Shown here one piece after another: positions 46,255 through 55,636 of a stretch of DNA of 64,000 nt (its first letter is position 1; every line of letters begins with the position of its first letter). The notes under the pieces were generated by a model, which did no database searches, was not told where the DNA came from, and saw only the letters and a program-made list of their open reading frames with translations. Location of the stretch: assembly GCF_003298775.1 (NCBI RefSeq), contig NZ_QNTQ01000002.1:239258-303257 (forward strand). The letters are read 5' to 3'. Source of the DNA: Rhodosalinus halophilus. Lineage in GTDB: Bacteria; Pseudomonadota; Alphaproteobacteria; Rhodobacterales; Rhodobacteraceae. The position numbers and the translations under genes were made by a program.

Positions 46255-48252
46255 ATGACGGAGGCGGCGAAGCTGCGGCTCGACCGGGCGCACGGGATGC
46301 GCCGGCTCGGCGACATGATCCGCATCCGCATGTTCGAAGACAAATGCGCCGAGCTCTACACGCAGGAAAGGATCCGCGGCTTCCTGCATCTCTACGACGG
46401 GGAGGAGGCGATCGCCGCGGGGGTGATCCCCACGCTGGGCGCCGAGGACCGGGTGGTGGCCACCTATCGCGAGCACGGGCATGCGCTGGTGCGCGGCGTG
46501 CCGATGACGCGGGTCATGGCCGAGATGTTCGGCAAGGCCCATGGCTGCTCGGGCGGGCGCGGCGGCTCGATGCATCTCTTCGACGCCGAGACCAACTTCT
46601 ACGGCGGCAACGCGATCGTGGGCGGCGGCCTGCCGCTCGCCGCGGGGCTCGCGCTGGCCGACCGGATGCAGGCGACGGGCCGCGTCACCGCCTGCTTCTT
46701 CGGCGAGGGCGCGGTGGCCGAGGGCGAGTTTCACGAGACGATGAACCTCGCCGCCCTGTGGTCGCTGCCGGTGCTTTTCGTCTGCGAGAACAACGGCTAC
46801 GCGATGGGCTCGGCGCTCGCCCGCACCGAAGCGGTCACCGATATCCATGCCAAGGCTGCCGGCTACGGGATCGCCGCGCGGCAGGTCGACGGGATGGACG
46901 TGGTCGCGGTCGAGGCGGCGGCGCGCGAGGCCGTGGCGCAGATTCGCGAGACCGGCAGGCCGATGTTCCTGGAGTTCCTCACCTACCGCTTCCGGGCGCA
47001 CTCGATGTTCGACGCCCAGCTCTACCGCGACAAGGCCGAGGTCGAGGCCTGGCGCGCGAAGGGACCGATCCTGCGGTTCCGCGACTGGCTTCTGCAGAGC
47101 GGCTTGCTGCACGACGAAGACGTCGCGGCGCTCGAACGGCAGGCCGAGGCGGAAATCGCCGAGGCGGTGGCCTTCGCCAAAGCCGCGCCCTGGGAGCCGG
47201 TCGAGGATCTGCACGAACACGTCCTGGGCCCCGCCGCTCCGCCGCCCGCGCCGCCCGCGCCGTCGGGCGAGCGGGTCGAGATCACCTATCGCGAGGCGGT
47301 GCGCGCGGCGATCAGCGACGCGATGACCCGCGATTCGCGCGTCTTCCTGATGGGCGAGGACGTGGGCGCCTATGGCGGCTGCTACGCCGTCTCGAAGGGG
47401 CTGCTGGAGACCTTCGGCGCGGAACGGATCCGCGACACGCCGCTGTCGGAGTCGGGCTTCACCGGCGCGGGAATCGGCGCGGCGGCGGCGGGGATGCGCC
47501 CGATCGTCGAGCTGATGACGGTCAACTTCTCGCTGCTCGCCCTCGACCAGATCCTGAACACGGCCGCCACGCTCCGGCACATGTCGGGCGGGCAGTTCGG
47601 CGTGCCGCTGGTGATCCGCATGGCGACCGGCGCGGGCAAGCAGCTCGCCGCGCAGCACTCCCACAGTCTGGAGGGGTGGTATGCCCACATCCCGGGGCTG
47701 AAGGTGCTCACGCCTGCCACGCTCGAGGACGCGCGCGGCATGCTCTGGACCGCGCTCGAGGATCCCGACCCGGTGCTGATCTTCGAGAACGTCATGCTCT
47801 ACAACCGGGCGGGCGAGATCGACGCCGCCGCGGGGCCGGTCGATATCGCGCGCGCCGCGGTGCGGCGGGCGGGCTCGGAGGTGACGCTCATCACCTATGG
47901 CGGCTCGCTCTTCAAGACGCTGGACGCGGCTGAGGCGCTTGCGGTTGAGGGGATCGACGCCGAGGTGATCGACCTGCGCGTGCTGCGCCCGCTCGACGAC
48001 GCGACGATCATGGAGTCGGTGGCCAGGACACGGCGGGCGGTGATCGTGGACGAGGGCTGGCGCTCGGGCGCGCTCGCCGCGGAGGTCTCGGCGCGGATCA
48101 TGGAACAGGCCTTCTGGTCGCTCGACGCGCCGGTGGGCCGCGTCTGCTCGGCCGAGGTGCCGATCCCCTATCCGCACCACCTGGAACAGGCCGCGATCCC
48201 GCAGACGCCGGCCATCGTCGCCGCCGCGAAAGCTGCCGTGGGCCGGGGCTGA
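46255..48252 (+). CDS. 2-oxoacid dehydrogenase E1, fused alpha and beta subunits
   Basis: 665 residues. The alpha part (1 to about 325) has [30 protein letters not shown] and the thiamine-diphosphate motif [21 protein letters not shown]...ENN at 150-182. A Pro/Ala linker (about 326-338, [10 protein letters not shown]) leads into the beta part from 341 ([44 protein letters not shown]). Pyruvate/acetoin/branched-chain E1 enzymes normally use two genes, so this is a natural fusion. It overlaps the E2 gene by 1 bp. The substrate is not certain; the pattern is pyruvate/acetoin dehydrogenase-like. Confidence 0.9.
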   Translation: MTEAAKLRLDRAHGMRRLGDMIRIRMFEDKCAELYTQERIRGFLHLYDGEEAIAAGVIPTLGAEDRVVATYREHGHALVRGVPMTRVMAEMFGKAHGCSGGRGGSMHLFDAETNFYGGNAIVGGGLPLAAGLALADRMQATGRVTACFFGEGAVAEGEFHETMNLAALWSLPVLFVCENNGYAMGSALARTEAVTDIHAKAAGYGIAARQVDGMDVVAVEAAAREAVAQIRETGRPMFLEFLTYRFRAHSMFDAQLYRDKAEVEAWRAKGPILRFRDWLLQSGLLHDEDVAALERQAEAEIAEAVAFAKAAPWEPVEDLHEHVLGPAAPPPAPPAPSGERVEITYREAVRAAISDAMTRDSRVFLMGEDVGAYGGCYAVSKGLLETFGAERIRDTPLSESGFTGAGIGAAAAGMRPIVELMTVNFSLLALDQILNTAATLRHMSGGQFGVPLVIRMATGAGKQLAAQHSHSLEGWYAHIPGLKVLTPATLEDARGMLWTALEDPDPVLIFENVMLYNRAGEIDAAAGPVDIARAAVRRAGSEVTLITYGGSLFKTLDAAEALAVEGIDAEVIDLRVLRPLDDATIMESVARTRRAVIVDEGWRSGALAAEVSARIMEQAFWSLDAPVGRVCSAEVPIPYPHHLEQAAIPQTPAIVAAAKAAVGRG

Positions 48253-49403
48253 TGGGCGTCTTCGCCATGCCGTCGCTGGGCTCCGACATGGAGGCGGCGA
48301 CGCTGGCCGAATGGCTGGTGCGGCCGGGCGACCGGGTGCGGCGGGGCGATGTCGTGGCCGTGGTCGAGACCCAGAAGGGCGCGATCGAGATCGAAACCTA
48401 CGAAAGCGGCACGGTGGCCGAGCTGACCGCCGAGCCCGGCCAGACGCTGCCCGTGGGCACGCCGATGGCGGTGATCCGAACGGACGGCGCGGCAGAGGCG
48501 GGCGCGACGCCGCCCGTGGAGACGACCCCGCGGCCGGAGCCAGAGGCACCGCCCGTCGCCGCCCGGCCCGGGCCGGTATCCGCAGGACAGCTGCGCGCCT
48601 CTCCCGCCGCGCGCGTCCGGGCGGGCGAGCTTGGCCTCGACCTCGCCGGTCTCGCCGGCAGCGGGCCGGGCGGTGCCGTCGTGCTCGCCGATGTCGAGGC
48701 GGCGGCGGCACGCGGCGCGCAGCCCTCCGCGCCGGCGCCGCAGGTCGAGATGCGCAAGGCGATCGCGGCGGCGATGACCCGCGCCAAGCGGACGATCCCG
48801 CACTTCTACCTCTCCGAGACCTTCGATCTTCAGCCCGCGACGGACTGGCTGGCCGAACGCAACGCCGCCCGCCCGCCCGAGGCGCGCCTGCTCATGGCCG
48901 CGCTCTTCGTGCGCGCCGCCGCGCTGGCCGCGGCGCGGGTTCCCGCGCTCAACGGGCATTTCACCGACGGCGCCTTCCATCCGGCGCCAGTCGTGAACGC
49001 GGGCCTGGCGGTCGCGCTGCGGGGCGGCGGGCTGGTCGCGCCGGCGCTCGGGGACGCCGCCGCGCTCGATCTCGATCAGACGATGGCGGGGATGCGCGAT
49101 CTCGTCGCCCGCGCCCGCGCCGGCCGCCTGCGCGGCTCCGAGATCACGGCGGGCACGATCACCGTCTCCGCGCTGGGGGAACGTGGCGCGGAGGCCATGA
49201 CCGGCGTCATCTTCCCGCCGCAGGTGGCCCTGGTCTGTCTCGGCGCCCCGAAACTCAGGCCCTGGGTGGTGGAGGGCGCGATCCGGCCGCGTCAGGTCGC
49301 GACTGTGACCGTCTCCGCCGATCACCGTGTGAGCGACGGCCGGCAGGTGGCGCGCTTCATCGAGATCTTCGCCGACGCGCTCGCCCATCCCGAGCGGCTC
49401 TGA
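48252..49403 (+). CDS. 2-oxoacid dehydrogenase E2 (dihydrolipoamide acyltransferase)
   Basis: 383 residues. An N-terminal lipoyl domain with Lys42 in VVETQKGAIEIETYESG, a Pro/Ala linker, a peripheral subunit-binding domain (about 116-152: RASPAARVRAGELGLDLAGL) and a catalytic domain ending SADHRVSDGRQ with His358 and Asp362. It accepts the acyl group from the fused E1 and passes it to CoA. No E3 (dihydrolipoamide dehydrogenase) gene follows, so E3 must come from elsewhere. It converges with the NusG-like gene with 10 bp between. Confidence 0.92.
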   Translation: MGVFAMPSLGSDMEAATLAEWLVRPGDRVRRGDVVAVVETQKGAIEIETYESGTVAELTAEPGQTLPVGTPMAVIRTDGAAEAGATPPVETTPRPEPEAPPVAARPGPVSAGQLRASPAARVRAGELGLDLAGLAGSGPGGAVVLADVEAAAARGAQPSAPAPQVEMRKAIAAAMTRAKRTIPHFYLSETFDLQPATDWLAERNAARPPEARLLMAALFVRAAALAAARVPALNGHFTDGAFHPAPVVNAGLAVALRGGGLVAPALGDAAALDLDQTMAGMRDLVARARAGRLRGSEITAGTITVSALGERGAEAMTGVIFPPQVALVCLGAPKLRPWVVEGAIRPRQVATVTVSADHRVSDGRQVARFIEIFADALAHPERL

Positions 49404-49413
49404 TCGGCGGGCC

Positions 49414-49920
49414 TCAGTCCAGCTTTTCCACCGCCTCCGCGCCGATCCGCGTGCGCACCTCGCGCCCCATCAGGTCGAGCATCACGCGGATGCGCTCGCC
49501 CTCTTCCAGGGTTTCGATGCGGCCCACGAGATCGGCGAAGGGCCCCGCGATCACGCGCACCCTGTCGCCTTCCGCGAGTTCCGGCGCGGCGGCGAGCCGA
49601 CCCTCTGCGTCGCAGCGCGCACGCAGCCCCTCGACGAGCGCGTCCGGCAGCGGCGTCGGCCGCCGCGGATCGGTCTGCACCAGCCGCGTGAGCCCGCGCG
49701 TGGCGTTGACCGCGCGCCACAGGCCGGCCTCCGGGGCGAAGCGCACGAAGATGTAGCCGGGGAAGAGCGGGCGGCGGACGTCGGCGAGCCGGCCGCGCCG
49801 GCGCCGCGTCTCGATCTGCCAGGGGCTGAAATGCGCGATGCCCTGCCGCGCGAGATTGCGCTCGGCCAGCGCGAGGCCGTTCGGCTTGAGCTGCGCGACG
49901 AACCAGCGGGGCGCGGTCAC
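49414..49920 (-). CDS. NusG-like transcription elongation factor (RfaH-type specialised paralogue)
   Basis: 168 residues. An NGN domain (RWFVAQLKPNGLALAERNLARQG, RRPLFPGYIFVRF) is followed by a KOW domain (EGDRVRVIAGPFADLVGRIETLEEGERI). The sequence start RWFVAQLKPN and the context differ from housekeeping NusG, which sits with secE and rplK. Paralogues such as RfaH, LoaP and UpxY promote transcription of long polysaccharide operons. Position at the head of an EPS locus suggests this role. Start is GTG. Confidence 0.85.
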   Translation of the reverse strand: MTAPRWFVAQLKPNGLALAERNLARQGIAHFSPWQIETRRRRGRLADVRRPLFPGYIFVRFAPEAGLWRAVNATRGLTRLVQTDPRRPTPLPDALVEGLRARCDAEGRLAAAPELAEGDRVRVIAGPFADLVGRIETLEEGERIRVMLDLMGREVRTRIGAEAVEKLD

Positions 49921-50115
49921 GGGCGGCCTCCGCCTGGTGCCCCGCGCCCAACCCGACGCGTCAGATTTCGTGAAAACTCTAATCTCAACAAAATCTTAGA
50001 GCGAGTCGCATTCTCCTGCGCCCGGGAGTGGGCGCAGCCCGCCGATCCGCGCGCCACGGCCCTAACCGGGCTCGTCGCGCCTCGGCTGCCGCCCGCCGGG
50101 TGAGAGGAGAGTGAC

Positions 50116-50580
50116 ATGCCCTGGAAATGCTTCATCGCGCGGGCCGCAGGCCTCGCGCTCTGCCTTGCCGTGGCCGCAACGCCCGTACCGTCGCTCGCGC
50201 AGGCGGTCCCGGCGCAGACCGTCGTCGTGGAGAACGACCGCGGCGGCCTGCTCGCCGAGCGGTTGCGCGAAATCGCCCGTCTCAGGCAATCGGGCGCCCG
50301 AGTCGAGATTCGCGGGCGCGTCTGCCTTTCGAGCTGCACCATGTACCTCGCGGTCCCCGATATCTGCGTTGATCCCGACGTCACCTTCGGCTTTCACGGC
50401 CCGAGCAGCTACGGCCGGCCGCTCTCGCCCGCGCACTTCGAGAACTGGTCCCAGATCATGGCCAGCCATTACCCCGAGACGCTGCGGCGTTGGTTTCTGT
50501 CGGTCGCGCGCTACCGGACGAGCGGCTACTACCGCGTCAGCGGCGCGCAACTGATCAGCATGGGCACGCCGCGCTGCTGA
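50116..50580 (+). CDS. exported ClpP/crotonase-fold-like protein, unknown function
   Basis: 154 residues with a signal peptide (about 1-29). The segment RVCLSSCTMYLAVPDICVDPDVTFGFHGP resembles the SxxC...xxGxHxP core of small periplasmic proteins with a ClpP/crotonase-like fold (COG3904 type), with Ser near 73 and His near 95 as candidate catalytic residues. The activity is unknown. A stem (50568-50587, GCCGCGC/GCGCGGC) spans the stop codon. It lies between the NusG-like gene and a small periplasmic protein gene. Confidence 0.65.
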   Translation: MPWKCFIARAAGLALCLAVAATPVPSLAQAVPAQTVVVENDRGGLLAERLREIARLRQSGARVEIRGRVCLSSCTMYLAVPDICVDPDVTFGFHGPSSYGRPLSPAHFENWSQIMASHYPETLRRWFLSVARYRTSGYYRVSGAQLISMGTPRC

Positions 50581-50596
50581 GCGCGGCGCGCAGGCG

Positions 50597-50908
50597 TCAC
50601 TGCGTGTCCGAGGTGCTCGACCCGCCGTCGAGTCCGGCGAGCGCGGCCAGGCCGATCACCCCGAAAGCCGGCCCCAGGAGCGGCGCGAAGCCGGTGGCCG
50701 GCGGCCCGCCCGCCGTCTGATCGGCCGCCGCGGCGCCGGTATTGCACTGCACCGCGATCCGTCCGTCGGGCAGATACCGTGCCTCGGCGACGCCGGCCGG
50801 ACCGCAGACGCCGGTTGCCTCGGCACGCGCCATTGCGTCGTCCTGCTGGGCGCTGAGCGCGCCCGCCCCCGCCAGCGTGAAAACCATCGCGATCGTCGAT
50901 ATGCGCAT
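50597..50908 (-). CDS. small exported protein of unknown function
   Basis: 103 residues. The signal peptide MRISTIAMVFTLAGAGALSAQ predicts export. Two cysteines (VCGPAG and VQCNTG) may form a disulfide, and a Gly/Ala hydrophobic segment lies near 78-95. GGAGG 6-7 nt upstream of ATG 50908 supports the start. No family is recognised. It converges with the ClpP-like gene. Confidence 0.7.
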   Translation of the reverse strand: MRISTIAMVFTLAGAGALSAQQDDAMARAEATGVCGPAGVAEARYLPDGRIAVQCNTGAAAADQTAGGPPATGFAPLLGPAFGVIGLAALAGLDGGSSTSDTQ

Positions 50909-51086
50909 GACACACCTCCATTTCTCGGCATCCCCATAGCACGAGCACCGCGCCTCCGGGAAGCGCCGGGAACCTTCACTCCCGCAAAAAGACTGACATT
51001 CCGTTTTCATGCCCGCACGGCCGGCAGCGCGCGCGCGTCGTGCGACCCGCTTGCACCCGTGGCGCAGAGGCGTGCATCAGGAGCGA

Positions 51087-51884
51087 ATGGAGACGCTCTT
51101 CTTCGTCGCGGCCAAGCTCTTCTGGGCACTGGCGCAGCCCGCGAGCTGGCTGGTCCTGGCGCTCGTGGCCGCGCTCGTCGCCCTTTTTCGCGGGGCGCGG
51201 CGCGCGGCGCTCTGGTGGCTTTCGGGCGCGACCTGCGCTGTCGTGATCGTCGGTCTTTTCCCGCTGGGCCAGCCGCTTCTCCGCCCGCTCGAGACCCGTT
51301 TTCCTACCGTGCCTCTTATCGAGGATCCCGCGGGCATCATCGTGCTGGGCGGCGGCGAAGACGCGGTCCGCTCGGCCGCGACGGGGCGCGTGGAGCTCAA
51401 CGAGGGCGCCGAGCGGCTGCTCGCGGGGCTGGCCCTCGCCCGGCGCCACCCGGAGGCGCGGCTGATCTTCACGGGCGGCAGCGGCCGGCTCGGTGCGCGG
51501 GGCGTCTCCGGCGCGACGGTCGCCGCGCGTCTCTTCGCAGAATTCGACGTGGCCCCGGCGCGCGTCCTGCTGGAAGGCCGGTCGCGCAACACCGCCGAGA
51601 ACGCGCGGCGCACCGCTGCTCTCGTCCCCGACCCGACCGCGGGGCCCTGGGTGCTCGTCACCTCGGCCTTTCACATGCCGCGCGGCCTTGGCGCCTTCTG
51701 CGCGGCGGGCTGGGAGAATCTCGTGCCCTACCCCGTCGATCACCGCGCGGCGGGCCCCTTCGGCCCCGAATGGGATCTCGCCGGCCATCTCGCGCAGCTC
51801 GACACGGGGCTGAGAGAATGGATCGGCCTTCTCGCCTATCGGGCGACCGGCCGCACCGACGCGCTCCTCCCTGACGGGTGCTGA
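51087..51884 (+). CDS. YdcF/DUF218 family membrane protein
   Basis: 265 residues. Two N-terminal hydrophobic helices (about 1-60) are followed by the DUF218 domain with IIVLGGGEDA, LIFTGGSGRLG, EGRSRNTAENARRTA and VTSAFHMPR. Members such as SanA/ElyC affect envelope integrity and polymer synthesis through undecaprenyl-phosphate metabolism, though the biochemistry is open. ATG 51087 has AGGAG upstream. It may support EPS production in this locus (inference). Confidence 0.88.
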   Translation: METLFFVAAKLFWALAQPASWLVLALVAALVALFRGARRAALWWLSGATCAVVIVGLFPLGQPLLRPLETRFPTVPLIEDPAGIIVLGGGEDAVRSAATGRVELNEGAERLLAGLALARRHPEARLIFTGGSGRLGARGVSGATVAARLFAEFDVAPARVLLEGRSRNTAENARRTAALVPDPTAGPWVLVTSAFHMPRGLGAFCAAGWENLVPYPVDHRAAGPFGPEWDLAGHLAQLDTGLREWIGLLAYRATGRTDALLPDGC

Positions 51885-51923
51885 CCGCCGCGCGTGCTCT
51901 TGGCCGCGCCGCAGGGATCGCCT

Positions 51924-52700
51924 ATGTCACGCTTCGTGATCCGCTCTCTCATCTCCCGTCGCCGACGGGCCGACAGACCTGCCGAAGCCGAAACCCCGTT
52001 CGCGCCGCCGCGACCGGACCGGCCTTTCGTGGCCGTGGGCGACATCCACGGCCGCCTCGACCTTCTCCAGCAACTCGAGACGCAGCTTGCGGACCTGCCC
52101 GCGGACTGGCCCGTGGTCTTCGTGGGCGACTACATCGACCGCGGCGACGAGAGCGCCGGCGTGCTGCGGCATCTCTTCGGCACCAGCGGGCGGCAGCGGA
52201 TCTGCCTGATGGGCAATCACGAGGAGATGCTGCTGCGCTTTCTCGCAGAGCCCGCCGCAGAGGGTCCGCGCTGGCTGCGCAACGGAGGGCTCCAGACGCT
52301 CGCGAGCTTCGGCCTGGGCGGCCTGCCCACGCGCGAGCCGGCCGCTTACGTCGCGGCGCGCGACGCGCTGGTCGATGCGATGGGTCTCGACCTGATCGAC
52401 TGGCTCACGGCGCGGCCCCTCGTCTGGTGGAGCGGCGACGTCGCCGTGGTTCACGCCGGCGCCGACCCGGGCCTGCCGATCGCGAAGCAGCCCTCCGAGA
52501 CGCTGCTCTGGGGCCATCCGGAGTTCGCCTGGACGCCGCGGGCGGACGGGCTCTGGGTGGTGCACGGCCACACGATCGTCGACGCCCCCGAGGCGCGCGC
52601 GGGTCGGGTGCCCATCGACACCGGCGCCTATGCGACCGGCCGGCTGACCGCGGCGCTCGTCGAGGCCGGCGGGGTCCGCTTCCGCCAGACCGGCCGCTGA
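51924..52700 (+). CDS. metallophosphoesterase (PPP-type serine/threonine phosphatase-like)
   Basis: 258 residues. The PPP metal motifs are in order: GDIHGRLD near 38, GDYIDRGDES near 67, GNHEEML, HAGADP and HGHTIVD. Similar bacterial proteins hydrolyse phosphoproteins or dinucleoside tetraphosphates. Next to a tyrosine-kinase-type EPS gene it might act on phosphorylated partners, but this is speculation. It converges with the Wzc-like gene with 10 bp between stops. Confidence 0.88.
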   Translation: MSRFVIRSLISRRRRADRPAEAETPFAPPRPDRPFVAVGDIHGRLDLLQQLETQLADLPADWPVVFVGDYIDRGDESAGVLRHLFGTSGRQRICLMGNHEEMLLRFLAEPAAEGPRWLRNGGLQTLASFGLGGLPTREPAAYVAARDALVDAMGLDLIDWLTARPLVWWSGDVAVVHAGADPGLPIAKQPSETLLWGHPEFAWTPRADGLWVVHGHTIVDAPEARAGRVPIDTGAYATGRLTAALVEAGGVRFRQTGR

Positions 52701-52710
52701 GCGCCGCGCC

Positions 52711-54864
52711 TCAGGCCTCGTAGTAGCGCTTGCCGTAGCGCGAATAGGCGCCGTAGCGCCCGCCGTAGCCGTAGCGTTTCATGCCCTTGGGGTCGATCTG
52801 GGTCAGCACCAGACCGGTGACCGGCAGGTTGACCGTCTCGAACTGGCGCAGCGCCTCGTCGACCTGTGCATGTGTGGTGCTGTCCCAGCGCACGTTGAAG
52901 ACGATGGCGTCGGCGCTCTGCCCGATCACGCGCGCATCCGGCACGACGAGCACGGGCGGCGTGTCGATGATGACGTAGTCGTAGGCCGCGCGCGCGTTCT
53001 CCAGCATCTGGTGGAACTTCTCCGAGGAGAAGAGATCGGCCGCGTTGACCTGCGTCTTCTCGCCCATCAGCACGTCCGCTCCGAGGCGCGGCTCGTGCAC
53101 CACGACCTCCGACAGGGGCTTGTCCTCGGCGAGGATCGCCATCAGCCCGCCGGTGGGGGGGTGGTCGAGATACTGCGAGAAGGTGCGGCGACGGATGTCG
53201 CCCTCGATGAGCAGCACCTTCTTGCCCAGTCCCGCGAAATTGTGCGCAAGCGCCAGGGTGATGCTCGTCTTGGACTCGTTGGGCACCGAGGAGGTGACCA
53301 TGATCACCCGCGGCGGCGCGTCGACGTTGGACATCAGCACCGAGGTGCGCAGGTTGCGGATCGCCTCCGCCGCCGCCGAGGTCGGCTTGTCATTGAGATA
53401 GTCGATGAGCTTCTTCCGCGACCGGATCGGCATCATCGGGATCTGCCCGATCACCGTGTGCCCGGTGCGCTTCTCCAGGTCCTCCGAGGTGCGGAAGTGG
53501 TTGCGCAGCGCCTCGCGCAGGAGCACGAGCCCGCTGCCCAGGACCAGGCCGAGGATCCCGGCGAGGCCGAGGATCCGCGCGCGCCGCGGCTCGACCTGTG
53601 CGGCGCTCTCCGCCTCGGAGAGGAACCGCGTATCGGCCTGCTGCAGGCCCCGGCTCACGGTGGTTTCCTTGAGCCGCGTGAGGAAGCTTTCGTAGAGCGA
53701 CCGCGTCGCCTGGAGCTCGCGCTCCATCTGCTGGATCTGGATGAGATCGCCGCTCTGCCGCTCGATCCGCTCCTCGAGCCGCGCGAGCGCGTCGCGCAGC
53801 GAGGCCAGCTGTTCCTCGGCCCGCGCGCGCTCGACCTCGGCACGCTGAACGAGCTCGTCCGCGCGCGCCGCGAAGGCCGCGCTTTCGGGGCCTTCGCGCT
53901 CGGCGATGCGCTCGAGCAGCGGATCCTCCGCGACCGCCAGCATCCGCGCCGGCCCCGCCGCCCGGGCCTCGCCGAGCGCCGCGCGCCGCTCCTCCGCCGC
54001 TGCGAGCGCCGCCTCGGCGCGCTCGACCCGGTCGCGTTGCTCGCGCACTTGCAGGTTGAGCGCCTCGACGGCCTCGGGCGTCGCCGCCTCGCTTTCGGCG
54101 CGCAGCTCCTTGACCGCGTCCTCCTGGCTCCTGAGCTCGACCTCCAGCTCCCGCACCCTCTCCGAGAGCCAGTCGACCGCCTGGTCGGTGGCGGCGAACT
54201 TCTGCGCGATCTGGTCGTCGATGTAGATCTCGGCGAGCGTGTTGGCCATCGCCACCGAGGTGCCGCGATCCCCGGTCGTCGCGGAGATCTCGAAGATATA
54301 GGTGTTGCGCTGCTGCGTCACCGAGATCGCCTGTCGCGCCGCGCCGATCGCGCTCCGCCGGATCTCCGCCTCCGAGGGCGGCGGCGCGGTCTCGACTGGC
54401 AGGCCGAGCGCCTCGCGCGCCGCGGCCACGAGCGCGTCCGGGCTGAAGCGCGGCGCGGGACGCAATCTCGGGTTGAACTCGGGCGACTGCGCCAGGTCGA
54501 GCTCGTCCACCAGCTCCGCGATCAGCCGGCGCGAGCGGATCACCTCCAGTTCGGTGTTGAGCGCCGAGGTCTCCGTCGACACGCCTGTGACGACCTGGTC
54601 GAGGTCGACAACGTTGGGCCCCTGCACCTCGAGCACCAGCGAGGCGGTCGCGCTGTATTTCGGTTCGGCGAGCACAAAGGCGTAATAGCCCGCCGCCGCC
54701 AGCGCGAGCCCGGTCACCAGCAGGATCCTGCCCTTGCCGCGCCAGAGCGTGCCGGCGAGCTCCAGAAGATCGATGTCGTCGTCGGCAGCCTCGGGTTGCG
54801 GCGCGGCGCCCTGACGCCCGCGTCCCCGGCCCTCGGCCTCGCGTTTCACCGGCTGCACGTTCAT
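52711..54864 (-). CDS. Wzc-like polysaccharide co-polymerase and BY-type tyrosine autokinase
   Basis: 717 residues. The Wzz domain spans about 30-130 with a first TM near 50, a long coiled coil runs about 200-400, a second TM lies near 440 and the BY-kinase domain is about 510-700. Walker A' is SSVPNESKTSITLALAHN, followed by VLLIEGDIRRR (A') and YDYVIIDTPPV (Walker B). The C-terminal tail has seven tyrosines (YGYGGRYGAYSRYGKRYY), the autophosphorylation cluster. It controls EPS chain length and export with the Wza protein. The P-loop lacks the usual Gly of GxGK. It lies downstream of the sugar transferase gene. Confidence 0.93.
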   Translation of the reverse strand: MNVQPVKREAEGRGRGRQGAAPQPEAADDDIDLLELAGTLWRGKGRILLVTGLALAAAGYYAFVLAEPKYSATASLVLEVQGPNVVDLDQVVTGVSTETSALNTELEVIRSRRLIAELVDELDLAQSPEFNPRLRPAPRFSPDALVAAAREALGLPVETAPPPSEAEIRRSAIGAARQAISVTQQRNTYIFEISATTGDRGTSVAMANTLAEIYIDDQIAQKFAATDQAVDWLSERVRELEVELRSQEDAVKELRAESEAATPEAVEALNLQVREQRDRVERAEAALAAAEERRAALGEARAAGPARMLAVAEDPLLERIAEREGPESAAFAARADELVQRAEVERARAEEQLASLRDALARLEERIERQSGDLIQIQQMERELQATRSLYESFLTRLKETTVSRGLQQADTRFLSEAESAAQVEPRRARILGLAGILGLVLGSGLVLLREALRNHFRTSEDLEKRTGHTVIGQIPMMPIRSRKKLIDYLNDKPTSAAAEAIRNLRTSVLMSNVDAPPRVIMVTSSVPNESKTSITLALAHNFAGLGKKVLLIEGDIRRRTFSQYLDHPPTGGLMAILAEDKPLSEVVVHEPRLGADVLMGEKTQVNAADLFSSEKFHQMLENARAAYDYVIIDTPPVLVVPDARVIGQSADAIVFNVRWDSTTHAQVDEALRQFETVNLPVTGLVLTQIDPKGMKRYGYGGRYGAYSRYGKRYYEA

Positions 54865-54961
54865 CGCACCCTCCCGCGAGAGGCTTACCCCGCGCCGCGC
54901 GGAGAGACAATCGCCGCGCGCGCCACTTTTTCGCGAGTCCCGCCACGTCGTGCAGGGTGCC

Positions 54962-55636
54962 TCATGCGCCCCGCCCCGTGAAGACGATCACCAGCGTGCG
55001 CCAGAAGATGTAGGCCTCGAGCCGCCAGCCTGAGTGGAAAATGTAGTAGAGATCGGCGCTTACCTTCCGGCGGGTGCCGGCGATGCCCTCGACGTAGCCC
55101 ACTTCCGTCTGCGCGAGCCCGCTGATCCCGGGCCGCACCATGTGGCGCCTCGCGTAGCCGGGCACCGCCTCGAGGTAGACCTCGGCATGGTCGAGGAAAT
55201 CGGGCCGCGGGCCGATCAGGCTCATCTCGCCCTTGAGCACGTTGACGATCTGCGGCAGCTCGTCGAGCCGGAGCCGCCGGATGAGCCGGCCCAGCCGCGT
55301 GATCCGGTCGGTCTCGAGCGGGTCGTCCGCGCCGCGCTGGACACTCTCGGCCGGCAGCATGCTGCGGAACTTCAGCGCCTCGAAGGGCCGGCAATGCATC
55401 CCCATGCGCGGCTGCCGGAAGAGGAGCGGCCCCGGGTTCAGCACCGGGTTGAGCACGAGCAGCAACAGCGCCACGACCCCCACCAGCGGCAGGAGCAGAA
55501 GGCTCACGACGACGTCGAGGCCGCGCTTGGCCGCGAAGAAGCCGCGCGGATGCCCGGACCGGCGCGCACCGCTGGCCGGGCGGGCCGGCGGGACGGACCG
55601 ATAAGCGGCGCTGAAGACCGAATTGGAATCGCTCAT
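54962..55636 (-). CDS. undecaprenyl-phosphate sugar-1-phosphate transferase (priming glycosyltransferase)
   Basis: 224 residues. The polyprenyl-P hexose-1-P transferase domain is complete: FFAAKRGLDVVVSLLLL (TM), QPRMGMHCRPFEALKFRSM, RLRLDELPQIVNVLKGEMSLIGPRP and VRPGISGLAQ. Like ExoY/WcaJ it starts each EPS repeat unit on undecaprenyl phosphate at the inner membrane. It is the first gene of the minus-strand EPS transcript with wzc 97 bp downstream, divergent from yjbH. Confidence 0.93.
   Translation of the reverse strand: MSDSNSVFSAAYRSVPPARPASGARRSGHPRGFFAAKRGLDVVVSLLLLPLVGVVALLLLVLNPVLNPGPLLFRQPRMGMHCRPFEALKFRSMLPAESVQRGADDPLETDRITRLGRLIRRLRLDELPQIVNVLKGEMSLIGPRPDFLDHAEVYLEAVPGYARRHMVRPGISGLAQTEVGYVEGIAGTRRKVSADLYYIFHSGWRLEAYIFWRTLVIVFTGRGA

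Noticed and set aside
45877..48711. A 944-codon open frame on the minus strand antisense to the fused E1 gene
   Set aside because: Shadow frame; the plus-strand E1/E2 products have clear cofactor motifs.
52870..54981. A 703-codon open frame on the plus strand antisense to the Wzc-like gene
   Set aside because: Shadow of wzc; rich in Arg, His and Leu without domains.
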